NCBI GenBank assembly: GCA_034003585.1 | Contig: JAVEYH010000004.1 | Coordinates: forward strand, 1-64,000 | Source: JAPXSY01 sp034003585 | GTDB lineage: Bacteria > Verrucomicrobiota > Kiritimatiellia > RFP12 > UBA1067 | DNA: 64,000 nt | Direction: 5' to 3' | Part shown: positions 8,901 to 17,849 of the stretch, one piece after another | Numbering within the stretch: position 1 is the first letter of the stretch | How the letters are laid out: every line of letters starts with the position of its first letter | The notes under the pieces: model-generated | The model's input: only the letters and a program-made list of their open reading frames with translations | Told to the model about the DNA's origin: nothing | Database searches by the model: none | Position numbers and translations under genes: made by a program

Positions 8901-9749
8901 CTAGGGGGACGCGAACGCGCGGGCGAGGCCTTGCCACTGGGCGTTGGTGAGCTGTTCGGCGCGCGCAAGCGGGTCCGCGCCCGCGGCCTGGAACAGCGCG
9001 GCGAGCGCGTCCTCCTCCCGGCCGAGGGGCGCGGGCGCCTTGCGCAGCAGGGCGCCCAACTGTTTGCGGCGGTGCATAAAGGCGTAGCGCGTGAGGTCGT
9101 AAAACCAGGCGCGTTCCGCTGGAGAGAGCGCGCAGGGGATCCGGTCCAGCCGCACGAGGGTGGAGCCGACCGCCGGCCGCGGCCAGAAACAGGAGGCCTT
9201 GACGGCACGCACCGGTGTGACCGCGTAATCGAGCTGGAGCCAGACGCCCGCCTGGCCGCGCGCGGCCCCGCCCGGCGGCGCGGCAAAGCGCTCGGCCACC
9301 TCGGACTGCACCAGCACCACGAAGATGGGCGGCGCCAGCGGATGCGGGGCCAGATCGAGCAGAATGCGCGTGCCCACTGAATAGGGCAGGTTGGAGACGC
9401 AGGCGTCGAACCCCTCCGCCAGCAGCGTGTCCCACGCCACCTCCAGCGCGTCGGCCGCCAGCACGCGCAAGCCCGGCGGATCGCCGAGCGCTTCGGCCAG
9501 CCGCGAGGCCAGGCGCGCGTCCTTCTCCACCGCCGTGACCCGCGCCCCGCGGGCGAGCAGCCCTTCGGTGAGCACGCCCAGCCCCGGGCCGATCTCCAGC
9601 GCGCGGCAGCCGGAAGACACGCCCGCCGCATCCAGGGTGGCCTCGAGAATGTTGCGGTCAATCAGGAAATTCTGTCCCAGCGTTTTGTTGGGATGGAAGC
9701 CGTTCCCGATGCACCAGGCCTTGACCTGCGATGGCGACGTGAGGTTCAC
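8901..9749 (-). CDS. ksgA: 16S rRNA dimethyladenosine transferase KsgA (RsmA)
   Basis: A 282-residue SAM-dependent methyltransferase that dimethylates two adjacent adenines near the 3' end of 16S rRNA. It shows the family N-terminus KTLGQNFLIDRNIL, the SAM-binding loop EIGPGLGVLTEGLL, the acidic residue in VTAVEKDARL, and the catalytic motif NLPYSV. The C-terminal helical domain follows. The GTG start at 9749 lies 4 bp after the stop of the upstream chaperone gene. The longer upstream reading is Arg/Cys-rich and overlaps that gene, so it was rejected. A surA-ksgA neighbourhood is also seen in enterobacteria. Confidence 0.95.
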   Translation of the reverse strand: MNLTSPSQVKAWCIGNGFHPNKTLGQNFLIDRNILEATLDAAGVSSGCRALEIGPGLGVLTEGLLARGARVTAVEKDARLASRLAEALGDPPGLRVLAADALEVAWDTLLAEGFDACVSNLPYSVGTRILLDLAPHPLAPPIFVVLVQSEVAERFAAPPGGAARGQAGVWLQLDYAVTPVRAVKASCFWPRPAVGSTLVRLDRIPCALSPAERAWFYDLTRYAFMHRRKQLGALLRKAPAPLGREEDALAALFQAAGADPLARAEQLTNAQWQGLARAFASP

Positions 9750-9753
9750 GGCA

Positions 9754-10746
9754 TCACTTGGCGGTCGGCAGCTCAAACACTTTGATGTACGACTCCGCGC
9801 GCAGCCGGTCGGTCCACTCCTTGTAGAGTTTCTCCGCCTGCCGCATGCGCAGGTGGCTCTCGACGTACGGCGCGGCCTCATCGAAGGTCAGCGCGCGCGC
9901 GTCCTGCTGCTCGTCCTTGCGGACGATGTAGCCGTAGCCGTCCAGCACCACCATTGGCGCGGTCTCGCCGGGCTTGAGTTTGTCCAGCGCCTCGACGATC
10001 TCCTTGCGGAAGACATCCACGGGGTTCACCTTGCCCCACGAGCCGCCGTTGGCCGCCTTGGCGTCCTTGGAGTAGGTGCGGGCCAGCGAGGCGAAGGGGG
10101 TGCCGGCCTTGAGCGCGGCGTCGATCTTTTCGGCGCGGGCGGCCACGCTTTCCTCCCCCTCCTTTTCGGGCGGGTCGAGGATGATCAGGCTCACGGCCGT
10201 CGCGGTTTCGGTCTGGTAACGCCCCTTGTTGGCCTCATACTCGGCCCGGATCTCGGTCGGGGTCGGCGTCACGCGCTTCTCGACCTGCTGATAGCGCATG
10301 GCGGTGATCAGCAGGTCCTCCTCGATGTTCTTCTTCCACTCCTCGAAGGTGATCTTGCGGTCCGCGAGCAGGGCATGCAGTTTGGTCTGGTCGCCGTCGA
10401 AATTGTTGGCCACGATCTCACGCACCCGGTTGTCCACGGCCCACGACTGCAGTTCCATTTTGGCTTTCCGCGCCGCGGCCAGGATCAGCTTGCGGTCGAT
10501 CAGCGCGTTGAGCGTCGCGGTGTAGAGTTCGCGCAGCCGCTTCTCGCGCAGCTCCGGCGAGGTGTCGGCCCACGGGCTGCGCCGTACCTCCCCCATCACG
10601 TCCGCGATAGTGATCATCTCCGTGTTCACATAGGCGGCCACCCCGTCCAGCAGAATGGCGGAACGCTTCTTCTCCGTGGTGAGATCCGCCAGGGCGCAGC
10701 CCGCCGCGCAGGCCGCCGCGCATGCAATCCATCCGATGCGAGTCAT
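9754..10746 (-). CDS. SurA/PpiC-type periplasmic peptidyl-prolyl isomerase and chaperone
   Basis: A 330-residue exported protein. The signal peptide MTRIGWIACAAACAAGCALA may end in a weak lipobox (AAGC). A SurA-like helical N-terminal domain contains VAAYVNTEMITIADVMGEV (about 34-200). A parvulin domain (about 195-295) contains FASLARTYSKDAKAANGG and a variant of the IGFxx core, GSWGKVNP. It should assist folding of outer-membrane proteins. It has CAAGGAG before the ATG and is directly upstream of ksgA. Confidence 0.88.
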   Translation of the reverse strand: MTRIGWIACAAACAAGCALADLTTEKKRSAILLDGVAAYVNTEMITIADVMGEVRRSPWADTSPELREKRLRELYTATLNALIDRKLILAAARKAKMELQSWAVDNRVREIVANNFDGDQTKLHALLADRKITFEEWKKNIEEDLLITAMRYQQVEKRVTPTPTEIRAEYEANKGRYQTETATAVSLIILDPPEKEGEESVAARAEKIDAALKAGTPFASLARTYSKDAKAANGGSWGKVNPVDVFRKEIVEALDKLKPGETAPMVVLDGYGYIVRKDEQQDARALTFDEAAPYVESHLRMRQAEKLYKEWTDRLRAESYIKVFELPTAK

Positions 10747-10848
10747 GTGTTTTCTCCTTGCTCCCCCCGCGACACACCGGTATGCGGGTTTGAAAGGTAG
10801 TGTAGCCTACCGCCGGACGGAATGCCACGGGAAAACCGGCGGTTTCGT

Positions 10849-10877
10849 TTGACGGCCTGTGCCAGGTGTATTATGGT
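10849..10877 (+). promoter_or_regulatory. Candidate sigma-70 promoter for the hydrolase-cyclase pair
   Basis: TTGACG (10849-10854) and TATGGT (10872-10877) are separated by 17 bp, 89 bp upstream of the metallo-hydrolase ATG. Confidence 0.45.
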
Positions 10878-10966
10878 ACAAAACATGAAAAAGCGGCATG
10901 CCGCGCCTGTGCCGGCCCGACTCCGGGGGGCGGGCGGCGGTTTGCCGCGCAGGGGAAGGAGGCGCC

Positions 10967-11833
10967 ATGCGTGTGATCTTGGGAGGCGTGCGCGGGTCGA
11001 GCCCCCGGTCGCAGCGGGGATTCGTGCGGTTCGGCGGGGCCACCAGTTGCGTGCTGGTCGAACAGGGTCCGGCCACGCGGATCGTGATCGACGCGGGCAC
11101 CGGCCTGGGCCGGTTGCGGCATACCCTCGAAAACTCCGCGGCCGGGCATCCGGTGCTGATGCTCTTCACCCATTACCATCTGGACCACGTCATCGGCCTG
11201 CCGCCTTTCGCGCCCCTCTACCGGCCCGAGTGGCCGATTGTTTTCGCCGCGCCCGAACGGGAGGGGGTCACCTCCGAGCAAGCCCTGCGCCGTCTGACCG
11301 CAGCGCCGTTCTGGCCGGCGGCGTTCCGCGCGCGCCAGTGCCATGTGGTGCTGCCGGACGTCCCGGGCAGGGCGGCGTTCCGGCATGGCCCGCTGCGCGT
11401 GCGCTGGTGCGCGGTGCGGCACCGCAACGGCTGCCACGCCTACCGTATCGACGCGCCCCGGAGCGGCGAATCCATGGCTTTGGTGACGGATCTCGAGTGG
11501 GCCACATCCGATGCGAGCGAGCGCGCCGCCCTGCTGCGGCTGTGCGGGAAGCCGCACCCGGTCGATCTGCTGGTGATGGAGGGGCACGGCGAGAGGTCGC
11601 GCTTTCCGGGCTGGGGCCACAGCACCTGGCGCGAGACGGTGGAGGTGGCGCGCGCGGCCAACGTGCGCAATCTGGTGATCACCCATCATGCCCCGGATGA
11701 CGATGACCGCCGTCTGGCCCGGCGCGCGCGCGAGGTGCGCGCCGCCATGCCCGGCGCGCGTCTGGGTCGCGAGGGCATGACGCTCTCGTGGGGTCCGGGA
11801 ACGCCGCTGACCCTCACGCAAAGCCGGGCGTGA
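10967..11833 (+). CDS. Metallo-beta-lactamase-fold hydrolase, possible cyclic nucleotide phosphodiesterase
   Basis: A 288-residue soluble protein. Its N-terminus, GGVRGSSPRSQRGFVRFGGA, is typical of the COG1235-like branch of the fold. The metal motif HxHxDH is THYHLDH at about residues 64-70. Further ligands are likely in LVTDLEW, MEGHGE and ITHHAPDDDD. The start has AAGGAGG five bases upstream. The stop codon overlaps the GTG start of the cyclase in a GTGA quartet. This suggests the enzyme may break down the cyclic nucleotide made by its partner. That role is inferred from coupling; the family also contains other phosphodiesterases and nucleases. Confidence 0.75.
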   Translation: MRVILGGVRGSSPRSQRGFVRFGGATSCVLVEQGPATRIVIDAGTGLGRLRHTLENSAAGHPVLMLFTHYHLDHVIGLPPFAPLYRPEWPIVFAAPEREGVTSEQALRRLTAAPFWPAAFRARQCHVVLPDVPGRAAFRHGPLRVRWCAVRHRNGCHAYRIDAPRSGESMALVTDLEWATSDASERAALLRLCGKPHPVDLLVMEGHGERSRFPGWGHSTWRETVEVARAANVRNLVITHHAPDDDDRRLARRAREVRAAMPGARLGREGMTLSWGPGTPLTLTQSRA

Positions 11834-12669
11834 CCGTCAACCCGGTGCAAAGAGAAAGGCCGTTTGTGCCGCAACTCCCTTTTCAGTACGAGCAGGTGTG
11901 CGGGGACCCCGCCGTGTATGGCCCCGGGGTGGTGTTCAACGCCTTGCGCAAAGAGGCCTTCGACGCCTTCAACCCGTCGGTCCTGGGGCTGGGCGACGTC
12001 TCGCGCGACAGCCAGTGCCTGCAGGCGCTGGCGGCGATCTTCGATCTGGAGGGGTTCACGGATTTCTGCAACCAGGTCGACTCGCATCTCGTGATCCCCG
12101 AGTTCCTGTCGCGCTACCTGACCTGGCTGTTCCGGGCTCTGGCCGATCAGTTCCGGGAGGGCGGGGACGAGGCGCGCGTGCGCCTGTGGGGCAGTCTGCC
12201 GTTCTACGCGAAGTTTTTGGGCGACGGCATCCTGTTCCTGTGGGCCACGGACGCCTGCGGCGGGTTTCCCGGCACGGTGAACATCGCGCAGAACCTGTTG
12301 GCGGTCACCAACCTCTACTGCGGCGAGTTCCTGCAAAACATGCGCCGGGCGGTCAGCAATCCGCCGCGGCGGTTACGGTGCGGCATCGCGCGCGGACAGA
12401 TCATCGCCGTCGGCGGGGGCGCGGATTACGTGGGCTCCTGCATCAACGTCGCCGCGCGCCTGCAAAAACTGGGGCATCTTTCGTTCGCCCTGTCGCGCCG
12501 CGGTTTCGATTTGAGCGAGGCCCCCGAAACCGAGGGATCGCTGCGCTCGTTCCTGACCCTGAAAAGCACCGCCATCCGCAGCATCGGCGAGCATGAGCTG
12601 GTGTATATCCGCCGGGACGAATTCGCGGCGCTGCCGCCCGCGGAGCAGCAGACTTTCTGCGACCCCTGA
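11830..12669 (+). CDS. Soluble class III nucleotide cyclase, predicted adenylate cyclase
   Basis: A 279-residue protein with one cyclase homology domain (about 65-265) and no membrane segment. The metal-binding aspartates are Asp72 (IFDLEGFTDF) and Asp132 (KFLGDGILF). Transition-state residues are Asn206 and Arg210 in INVAARL. The purine-selecting pair is Lys128 (KFLGD) and Asp199 (ADYVG), the combination found in adenylate rather than guanylate cyclases. The GTG start at 11830 shares four bases with the preceding stop. An earlier in-frame ATG lies inside the upstream gene and is less likely. The gene ends 4 bp from the convergent caspase gene. No separate sensor domain is visible; the 60-residue N-terminus is unassigned. 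Confidence 0.82.
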   Translation: MTVNPVQRERPFVPQLPFQYEQVCGDPAVYGPGVVFNALRKEAFDAFNPSVLGLGDVSRDSQCLQALAAIFDLEGFTDFCNQVDSHLVIPEFLSRYLTWLFRALADQFREGGDEARVRLWGSLPFYAKFLGDGILFLWATDACGGFPGTVNIAQNLLAVTNLYCGEFLQNMRRAVSNPPRRLRCGIARGQIIAVGGGADYVGSCINVAARLQKLGHLSFALSRRGFDLSEAPETEGSLRSFLTLKSTAIRSIGEHELVYIRRDEFAALPPAEQQTFCDP

Positions 12670-12673
12670 CCTG

Positions 12674-14818
12674 TCAAGGCGCAACGGCGGTCCGCGCGTC
12701 CGACTCGATGAGCCAAAGGTGGCGCGCGTCCTTGGGCGCCGAGTCGCGCCAGACTGCTTCCGCCTCGCACGCGAAGTCGGAGACCTCGCGCGCCACGGCC
12801 TCTCCGATCCGGCTCTCCGTCCGATCCCCGGGGGACCCGCCGTCGCGCGGAATCCGGAGCGCCACCCGGAAGCGGCTGCCTTTCCGCACGCCGTGAAACG
12901 TGCCGAGCGCGGCTTCCAGCCGGGACCCCTCCAAACGGGTCACCGGTGCCGCGAGCGGTTTGGCGGCCACCAGACGGCCCGCGATTTGCGCGGCGAGGTT
13001 CGAGCAGACGCTCTGCGTGTCCTGTTCCGCGTTGCGGGTGGCGGTGAAGGAACCGAGCACCTGCGTGGTCTCGGTATCGATCAGGCGCAGGTAGAGGGTC
13101 TCGCCCTTGCCCGAAGGCAACAGGTCCCCCAACAGCAAAACACTGGCGGGCAGCAGGCGTCCGATCGCGGTACGGGCGCGCGGGTCCGCCAGATCCGACG
13201 AGCCCAGCTGCTGCTCCTGCAGGATCGCGGCCAGGGCCTCGCGCTCAATGATGCGCAGGCCGATACGGCTCTCCAATTCGGCGCCAAGGGCGATGCGGTA
13301 GAGCAGCGCCGCGCCTTCCCGGTCGGCGGCCTCCGGAGAAACGGAAGGCCCCAGGCAGGCGAGCACACGCGGTTGGGGCCGTTGCGCGGCCTCCGCTTCC
13401 GTGCCGGCAGAGGTCTTCTTGCGCGAGGCGATCAGCGCGATCAGTTTTCCCACCTCGTCACGCGCCTCCCGATTCTGGCTGCGGGCGATGTACGCCGCCA
13501 CCGAACGGGCCAGGGGATCCTGCGCGTTCCGTTCCACCACGCCGGCGACCAGTTGCCCGGCCGCCTTGGGCGCGCCCGCACGGGTCAGGGCGAGGGCGTC
13601 GCGCAAGGTTTCCTGCCGCGCGTCCGCGCCGGGCGCCTCCTCCGCGCCGCGCGTCATCCGCTCCTCCGCGGACTCCGGTTCCGCGCGCGGGGTGAAGGCC
13701 GGACGGCCGCCATCCCGCCTCTGCCGGATGAACACGAACTCGCCCCCGGCGTGGCCGCTGACCGGCAACGGCCCCATCTGCACCATCTGTCCCGTCAGTT
13801 CCGCCACCCGCTCGCGCAACGCCGCGCCGAGGTCATTCGCGGAAAAGATCTCCTTGTCGCCGTACCGGAAATAGTGGAGGACCTGCTGCGCGAACACGCT
13901 GTGCCCGGCGCCGCTGTCCAGCACCGGCTCGAGGCCGCCGCTGGTGATCAGGTACCGGGAGGGCTTGGCGATTGCGCGCTCGTACCAGGCCTGGCTGGCG
14001 CGCGACGCCAGCGGCGCGTCGCCGCGGAAGAGCGCGCCGCTGTAGCAGGCGTCCGACAGCACCAACACATGACGCGCGCGCGACGCGCCGATCAGGCGCG
14101 TGAGGGTGGAGTTCCACAGCCAGTCCTCCTTCGCCTCCCGGCCGCCGAGGGTTTTGCGCGCATCCGCGGGAATCCAATAACCCTCGCGCAGTTTTCCGTC
14201 GTAATACCCGTGGCCCGCAAAGTAGATCAGATCCGCCCCGTCCCGGCCCGTGGTCGCCAACTCATCCAACGCGTTCAGGATCGTCGCACGCGTGGCCTCG
14301 CCGTCGAGCAGCGTCCGAACCTGAAACCCGTAGTCGTCCGCCAGCACGCGCGCGACCGCTTCCGCGTCGGCGCGCGCCGATTGCAGAACCTGCCAGCCCT
14401 CACCGCCGCAGGCCGCGTAGCGGTTGATGCCGATGACCAGCGCCCGGTAAGCGGGCAGGCCCACCGCGTCCGCGGTTCCGGCCCGCGGACGCGCCTCCGG
14501 CGCGGCGGACGCGGAGCGCGGCACGGCCGGCGCGCGCCCGGAGGGGGGGGGAAGGCGGACCAGAACGCGCGCGCCCAGCAGCAACCCCGCCAGCACGGCG
14601 GCGGAGAGCGCAAGGATGCGCACCGGTTTGCGGCTGGAGGGTGATCCCGGCGCGGCGGCGACCGCTTCCTCCGGTTGCGGTGGCGGATGCGTATCGGGGG
14701 CGCGCCCTTCCGCCACGGACACGGGGGTCAGGCCCGCGGGATTACGTTTCCAGGCATTGACCCCGCCTGCGGCAGGTGCCGCCGGACGCGGGACAGACTC
14801 GTTATCGGGAGTAGACAT
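12674..14818 (-). CDS. Membrane-anchored caspase-fold (C14-like) peptidase with C-terminal CsgG-like domain
   Basis: A 714-residue protein. A Pro/Ala-rich leader (1-60) is followed by one membrane helix (about 68-87). The caspase domain (about 122-370) starts YRALVIGINRYAACGGEG. The catalytic dyad is His203 (LIYFAGHGYY) and Cys258 (LVLSDACYSGAL). A spacer rich in Ala/Glu follows, then a CsgG/FlgO-like domain (about 460-610) with IEREALAAILQEQQLGSSDL. The arrangement would place the protease in the periplasm. The ATG with GAAGG upstream lies 17 bp inside the preceding lipoprotein gene; a GTG two codons earlier is possible. It is the fourth gene downstream of the ECF sigma factor. The substrate is unknown. 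Confidence 0.85.
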   Translation of the reverse strand: MSTPDNESVPRPAAPAAGGVNAWKRNPAGLTPVSVAEGRAPDTHPPPQPEEAVAAAPGSPSSRKPVRILALSAAVLAGLLLGARVLVRLPPPSGRAPAVPRSASAAPEARPRAGTADAVGLPAYRALVIGINRYAACGGEGWQVLQSARADAEAVARVLADDYGFQVRTLLDGEATRATILNALDELATTGRDGADLIYFAGHGYYDGKLREGYWIPADARKTLGGREAKEDWLWNSTLTRLIGASRARHVLVLSDACYSGALFRGDAPLASRASQAWYERAIAKPSRYLITSGGLEPVLDSGAGHSVFAQQVLHYFRYGDKEIFSANDLGAALRERVAELTGQMVQMGPLPVSGHAGGEFVFIRQRRDGGRPAFTPRAEPESAEERMTRGAEEAPGADARQETLRDALALTRAGAPKAAGQLVAGVVERNAQDPLARSVAAYIARSQNREARDEVGKLIALIASRKKTSAGTEAEAAQRPQPRVLACLGPSVSPEAADREGAALLYRIALGAELESRIGLRIIEREALAAILQEQQLGSSDLADPRARTAIGRLLPASVLLLGDLLPSGKGETLYLRLIDTETTQVLGSFTATRNAEQDTQSVCSNLAAQIAGRLVAAKPLAAPVTRLEGSRLEAALGTFHGVRKGSRFRVALRIPRDGGSPGDRTESRIGEAVAREVSDFACEAEAVWRDSAPKDARHLWLIESDARTAVAP

Positions 14819-16949
14819 AGTCACCTTCTTTCACGGTCTCGTCGGCTTCCGCCGGGACAATCCGCGCCAGGCTGGTGTCGGACCGGATGCGTTCGATCCG
14901 CACCTGCACGGCGCGCCCCGCGTGCAGACGCACGCACCCCTCCTCCGCCTTTCCGTCCGCATCGGCGCGGACCACCACAAACCGGCTGTGTTCCGCGGCG
15001 CCCGCGTCCCGGCCGATGCTGAGGGTCACGCGGCTGCCCTGACGCCGCAGGACCGCACCGTCGATCAGGGGGAAGCCCTGATGGATTTTGAGCGCCAGAC
15101 CCGCGACCGCCTCCTCCAGACCCTGCAGGGTATCGGGGCTGTAGACGTCACTCGCGAAGAGCACCTCGCCGCTTTCGGTTTCCACTGCCTTCAGGTAGAC
15201 GGTCACGCCGGAGGCCTCGCGGATGACCGTGCCCAGGAGCAGCATGTCCGCGGGCACCAGTTTGCCGATGCGCAGCGCAGCGGAGGGATCCGACAGTTCC
15301 GAAAGGCTGAGTCCCTGTTCGCGCAGCACGAAATCCCATCCCTCATCCCGTTCCAGCAGACGGAACCGGACCGGCGCGCGCGTCAGCCCGGCTTCCAGGG
15401 AACGCTTGACCCGCACGCTGACCGCGCCGGCTTCGGCGGGAACGAGCGGCGGCACGCCCACGCTGAGGCGGAAACGCTCCTCCCGGTGTTCGGGTTCCAG
15501 CCGGATGACCGTCAGCGTGCGGAGCGCGCGGTTTCCCGCCCGGTCCGCGGCCGCGATGTCGAACCGGTTGGTGCCCGGGTCCAGCGGGAGCCGGCGCGCG
15601 AAGCAGGAGCGCAGCGCGCCCCGGTCATCCGGGGCCAGGAGGTTTTCGCCGTTGACCGACACGGCGGCCAGGCCGCCGCTGTCCGCGGCGGTGCCGTCCA
15701 GATAGAACTCCTCGGCGAACACGCGCGTCACCGCCCGCGCGCTTGACAACGTGAGCGACGGGCGGAGCCGGTCGGCCTCCGCCGGGGCCGGCCCCTCCAG
15801 CGCCGCGAAACGCGGGCGGGCCGCCGCCGCGCGCCCGGCGTACGCCGCGCGGGCGGCGTGCGCATCCATGCGCGCCAACACCGTGCCGTGTTCCGCCATC
15901 CCGGACGGAACCGGTTGCCGCGGCACCGCGGAGGCGGTCTGACTCAGCAGGTCCCCGCCCAACGACGTGAGGAGTTTGTTGCCGGCGAGATCCGTCACCG
16001 CGACCGTCGCGCCCGCCGGGGGGATCCGCAGCGAAAAGGCCACGTCCGTCAGCGTCTCGTCCCCGCTCCGGCGGTAAACGGCCTCTCCGCCGAAGGAGAC
16101 CTCCGCGATTCCGAAGGCGTCGCGGCAGATTCCCTCCACGCGCCAGCCTTTGCCGGAGGGGGTGACGCGCCGGATCACTAGGCGCGGCGGCTGCCAGTCG
16201 GCGATCCGCACGATCCGCGCGCCGCCGCGCCGGCCCAGCAGGTCCTCCGCTTCGACCGTCACCACATTGGTGCCGGGGCGCAGCGGCACGCGCCGCGAGA
16301 AAAGCTGCTCCGTCTGGGCCAGCTCGATGTACTGCGGCGCGCCGCCCACCGTGAGGCGGCGGATGCGTCCCGCGCCGGAGGCCGTGCCGCGGACCAGACA
16401 GTCTCGCTCGCGGGTGAAGGCGGCACCGCTGGAAAGCTCCGTCGTGACGCGCGGCGGGGCAAGGGTGTGCGCTGCACTTTGCATCGCGTGCCGGCGGGCG
16501 AGGTTCAGATAGTGTTTGGCGCGTGCGGAGGGTTCGAGACGCAGGGAGGTCTCCAGAAACCGGACGGCCTGAGCGTATTCCCGCAGTTCGTAGTGGCAGA
16601 CGCCCAGTTCGCGGTTGGGGAAATACCCCTCAACGAAATGCAAACCGTAGGTGCGGGCGCGCCACATGTCGCGGGGGTTCGCGAACTTGGCACCGCGGAT
16701 CAGGCCCAGGCAGCGTTGGAAATCCGCCTGCGCCTCGGCCGTCCGCCCCTGCTTCAGCAGCGCCGCGCCGCGCGCGTAGTAGTTCCACCAGTTGTGCCGG
16801 TACAGCGTTCCGGTCCCATCCGCGGGCTCAGGTGAGCGGCAGCCGGCAAAAGCCGCCAGCAACAGGATCGCGGCGGCCGCTTGGCTCCGGGAGGCTGCGC
16901 GGCGGATGCGTTCCGCTCCGGAAAACCCTCTGCCACGGGCATCCATCAT
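14802..16949 (-). CDS. Lipoprotein with TPR, Ig-like repeats and CsgG-like domain
   Basis: A 715-residue predicted lipoprotein; the lipobox LAAFAGC places the acylated Cys at residue 37. TPR-like helices (about 50-155) include RGAALLKQGRTAEAQADF. Then come two or three Ig-like/glucodextranase-type repeats with the phrase LRPGTNVVTVEAEDLLGR and its copy LDPGTNRFDIAAADRAGN. The C-terminal domain (about 480-640) contains DFVLREQGLSLSELSDPSAA and SVRVKRSLEAGL-like CsgG features, the same kind of domain as in the caspase partner. It overlaps the caspase gene by 17 bp, which implies coupled expression. It probably sits at the outer or inner membrane facing the periplasm and may scaffold the protease. 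Confidence 0.78.
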   Translation of the reverse strand: MMDARGRGFSGAERIRRAASRSQAAAAILLLAAFAGCRSPEPADGTGTLYRHNWWNYYARGAALLKQGRTAEAQADFQRCLGLIRGAKFANPRDMWRARTYGLHFVEGYFPNRELGVCHYELREYAQAVRFLETSLRLEPSARAKHYLNLARRHAMQSAAHTLAPPRVTTELSSGAAFTRERDCLVRGTASGAGRIRRLTVGGAPQYIELAQTEQLFSRRVPLRPGTNVVTVEAEDLLGRRGGARIVRIADWQPPRLVIRRVTPSGKGWRVEGICRDAFGIAEVSFGGEAVYRRSGDETLTDVAFSLRIPPAGATVAVTDLAGNKLLTSLGGDLLSQTASAVPRQPVPSGMAEHGTVLARMDAHAARAAYAGRAAAARPRFAALEGPAPAEADRLRPSLTLSSARAVTRVFAEEFYLDGTAADSGGLAAVSVNGENLLAPDDRGALRSCFARRLPLDPGTNRFDIAAADRAGNRALRTLTVIRLEPEHREERFRLSVGVPPLVPAEAGAVSVRVKRSLEAGLTRAPVRFRLLERDEGWDFVLREQGLSLSELSDPSAALRIGKLVPADMLLLGTVIREASGVTVYLKAVETESGEVLFASDVYSPDTLQGLEEAVAGLALKIHQGFPLIDGAVLRRQGSRVTLSIGRDAGAAEHSRFVVVRADADGKAEEGCVRLHAGRAVQVRIERIRSDTSLARIVPAEADETVKEGDYVYSR

Positions 16950-16963
16950 GGGTCACCTCTGCG

Positions 16964-17704
16964 TTATGCGCCTCCGGCATCCCCTTTGCGCACCAGATCC
17001 TGGATCATGTTTTCGGCGGAGGAGCCGGCTTGACGGAGAAAGGCGTCCACGCCGGAGTACTGGCCGGTCCAATCGCCCACCGTACGCGGGCCCGCTTTCG
17101 CATGCACGGTCACGGAAAGGGCGCCGCCGCGCAATTCCCGCACGCGCATCGAGAACTCCAGTCCCGCGGGCAGGACATCCGAACGCTGCGCGAGCGCCGT
17201 GCGCAGGGCGGCGTTCAGCGCGATCTGGCACCGTTTGACCTCATAGCGGGTGAGGGCCTTGACCCCCGGTTCCCGCTGCTCCGTCCCCCGCAGCACCAGA
17301 GGCTCGAACGACGGCCGCGTCCACACGGGCGTGTCCGAATAGCGGAAAGCGGGCAGCAGCAGCACATAGAGGGCCGCGGCCAGACTCCCGACCCCTGCGG
17401 CAGCGCGGATCGAAAAGGTCATCCACCCGGTCACACCCCTGCGCCGTGCCGCGCGCGGCGCTTCCGCCTCCCAGGAGCGGACAGCCGCCGTGACGAGCCG
17501 ATCCCCCTCCTCCTCTGCCGGAGCCGTCTGACGCAGGGCGACCCGCAGTACCCGTTCCATCCGGCGCGACTCCGCGAGCCGTTTCCGCAGCTCCGGATCC
17601 GCGGCCGCCTCGCGCTCGAACGCCCGCCGCGGCCCGCGTTTCAGTTCCCCGTGCAGAAAGGCCCACAGCCTCTCTTCCCGCGCGGTTGTGTCTTCCGTAT
17701 TCAC
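16964..17704 (-). CDS. Single-pass membrane protein, probable anti-sigma factor
   Basis: A 246-residue protein in the position of an anti-sigma factor, directly downstream of the ECF sigma gene. The cytoplasmic N-terminus (1-98) begins with the helix REERLWAFLHGELKRG, similar in style to anti-sigma domains, but lacks the zinc HxxxCxxC motif. One membrane helix spans about 100-120. The periplasmic C-terminal part (about 121-246) contains LEFSMRVRELRGGALSVTVH. The GTG start at 17704 has GAGGGGGG upstream; a longer reading frame would start in the intergenic region. The anti-sigma role is inferred from gene order and topology. Confidence 0.68.
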   Translation of the reverse strand: MNTEDTTAREERLWAFLHGELKRGPRRAFEREAAADPELRKRLAESRRMERVLRVALRQTAPAEEEGDRLVTAAVRSWEAEAPRAARRRGVTGWMTFSIRAAAGVGSLAAALYVLLLPAFRYSDTPVWTRPSFEPLVLRGTEQREPGVKALTRYEVKRCQIALNAALRTALAQRSDVLPAGLEFSMRVRELRGGALSVTVHAKAGPRTVGDWTGQYSGVDAFLRQAGSSAENMIQDLVRKGDAGGA

Positions 17705-17782
17705 CTTGTGCCCCCCTCTTCCGGCGCCGGCCTGTTCCACCGCCTATCCGTACTGTCGCACGACCCCGGCCAAATCTTCCCG

Positions 17783-17828
17783 AAAAAAAAGTCCGCGTCC
17801 TTCCCCGGAAGAGTCGGAGGAAGGCGCG
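17783..17828 (-). terminator. Candidate intrinsic terminator between sigma and anti-sigma genes
   Basis: On the minus strand CCTTCC pairs with GGAAGG, extended by CGCG/CGCG with one bulged base. The loop is 14 nt. Eight T residues follow (17790-17783) after a 3-nt gap. It lies 22-67 bp after the sigma stop and 79 bp or more before the anti-sigma start, so it could reduce anti-sigma expression relative to sigma. Confidence 0.6.
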
Positions 17829-17849
17829 GCGTCCGGTGCGGGTCTGCCG

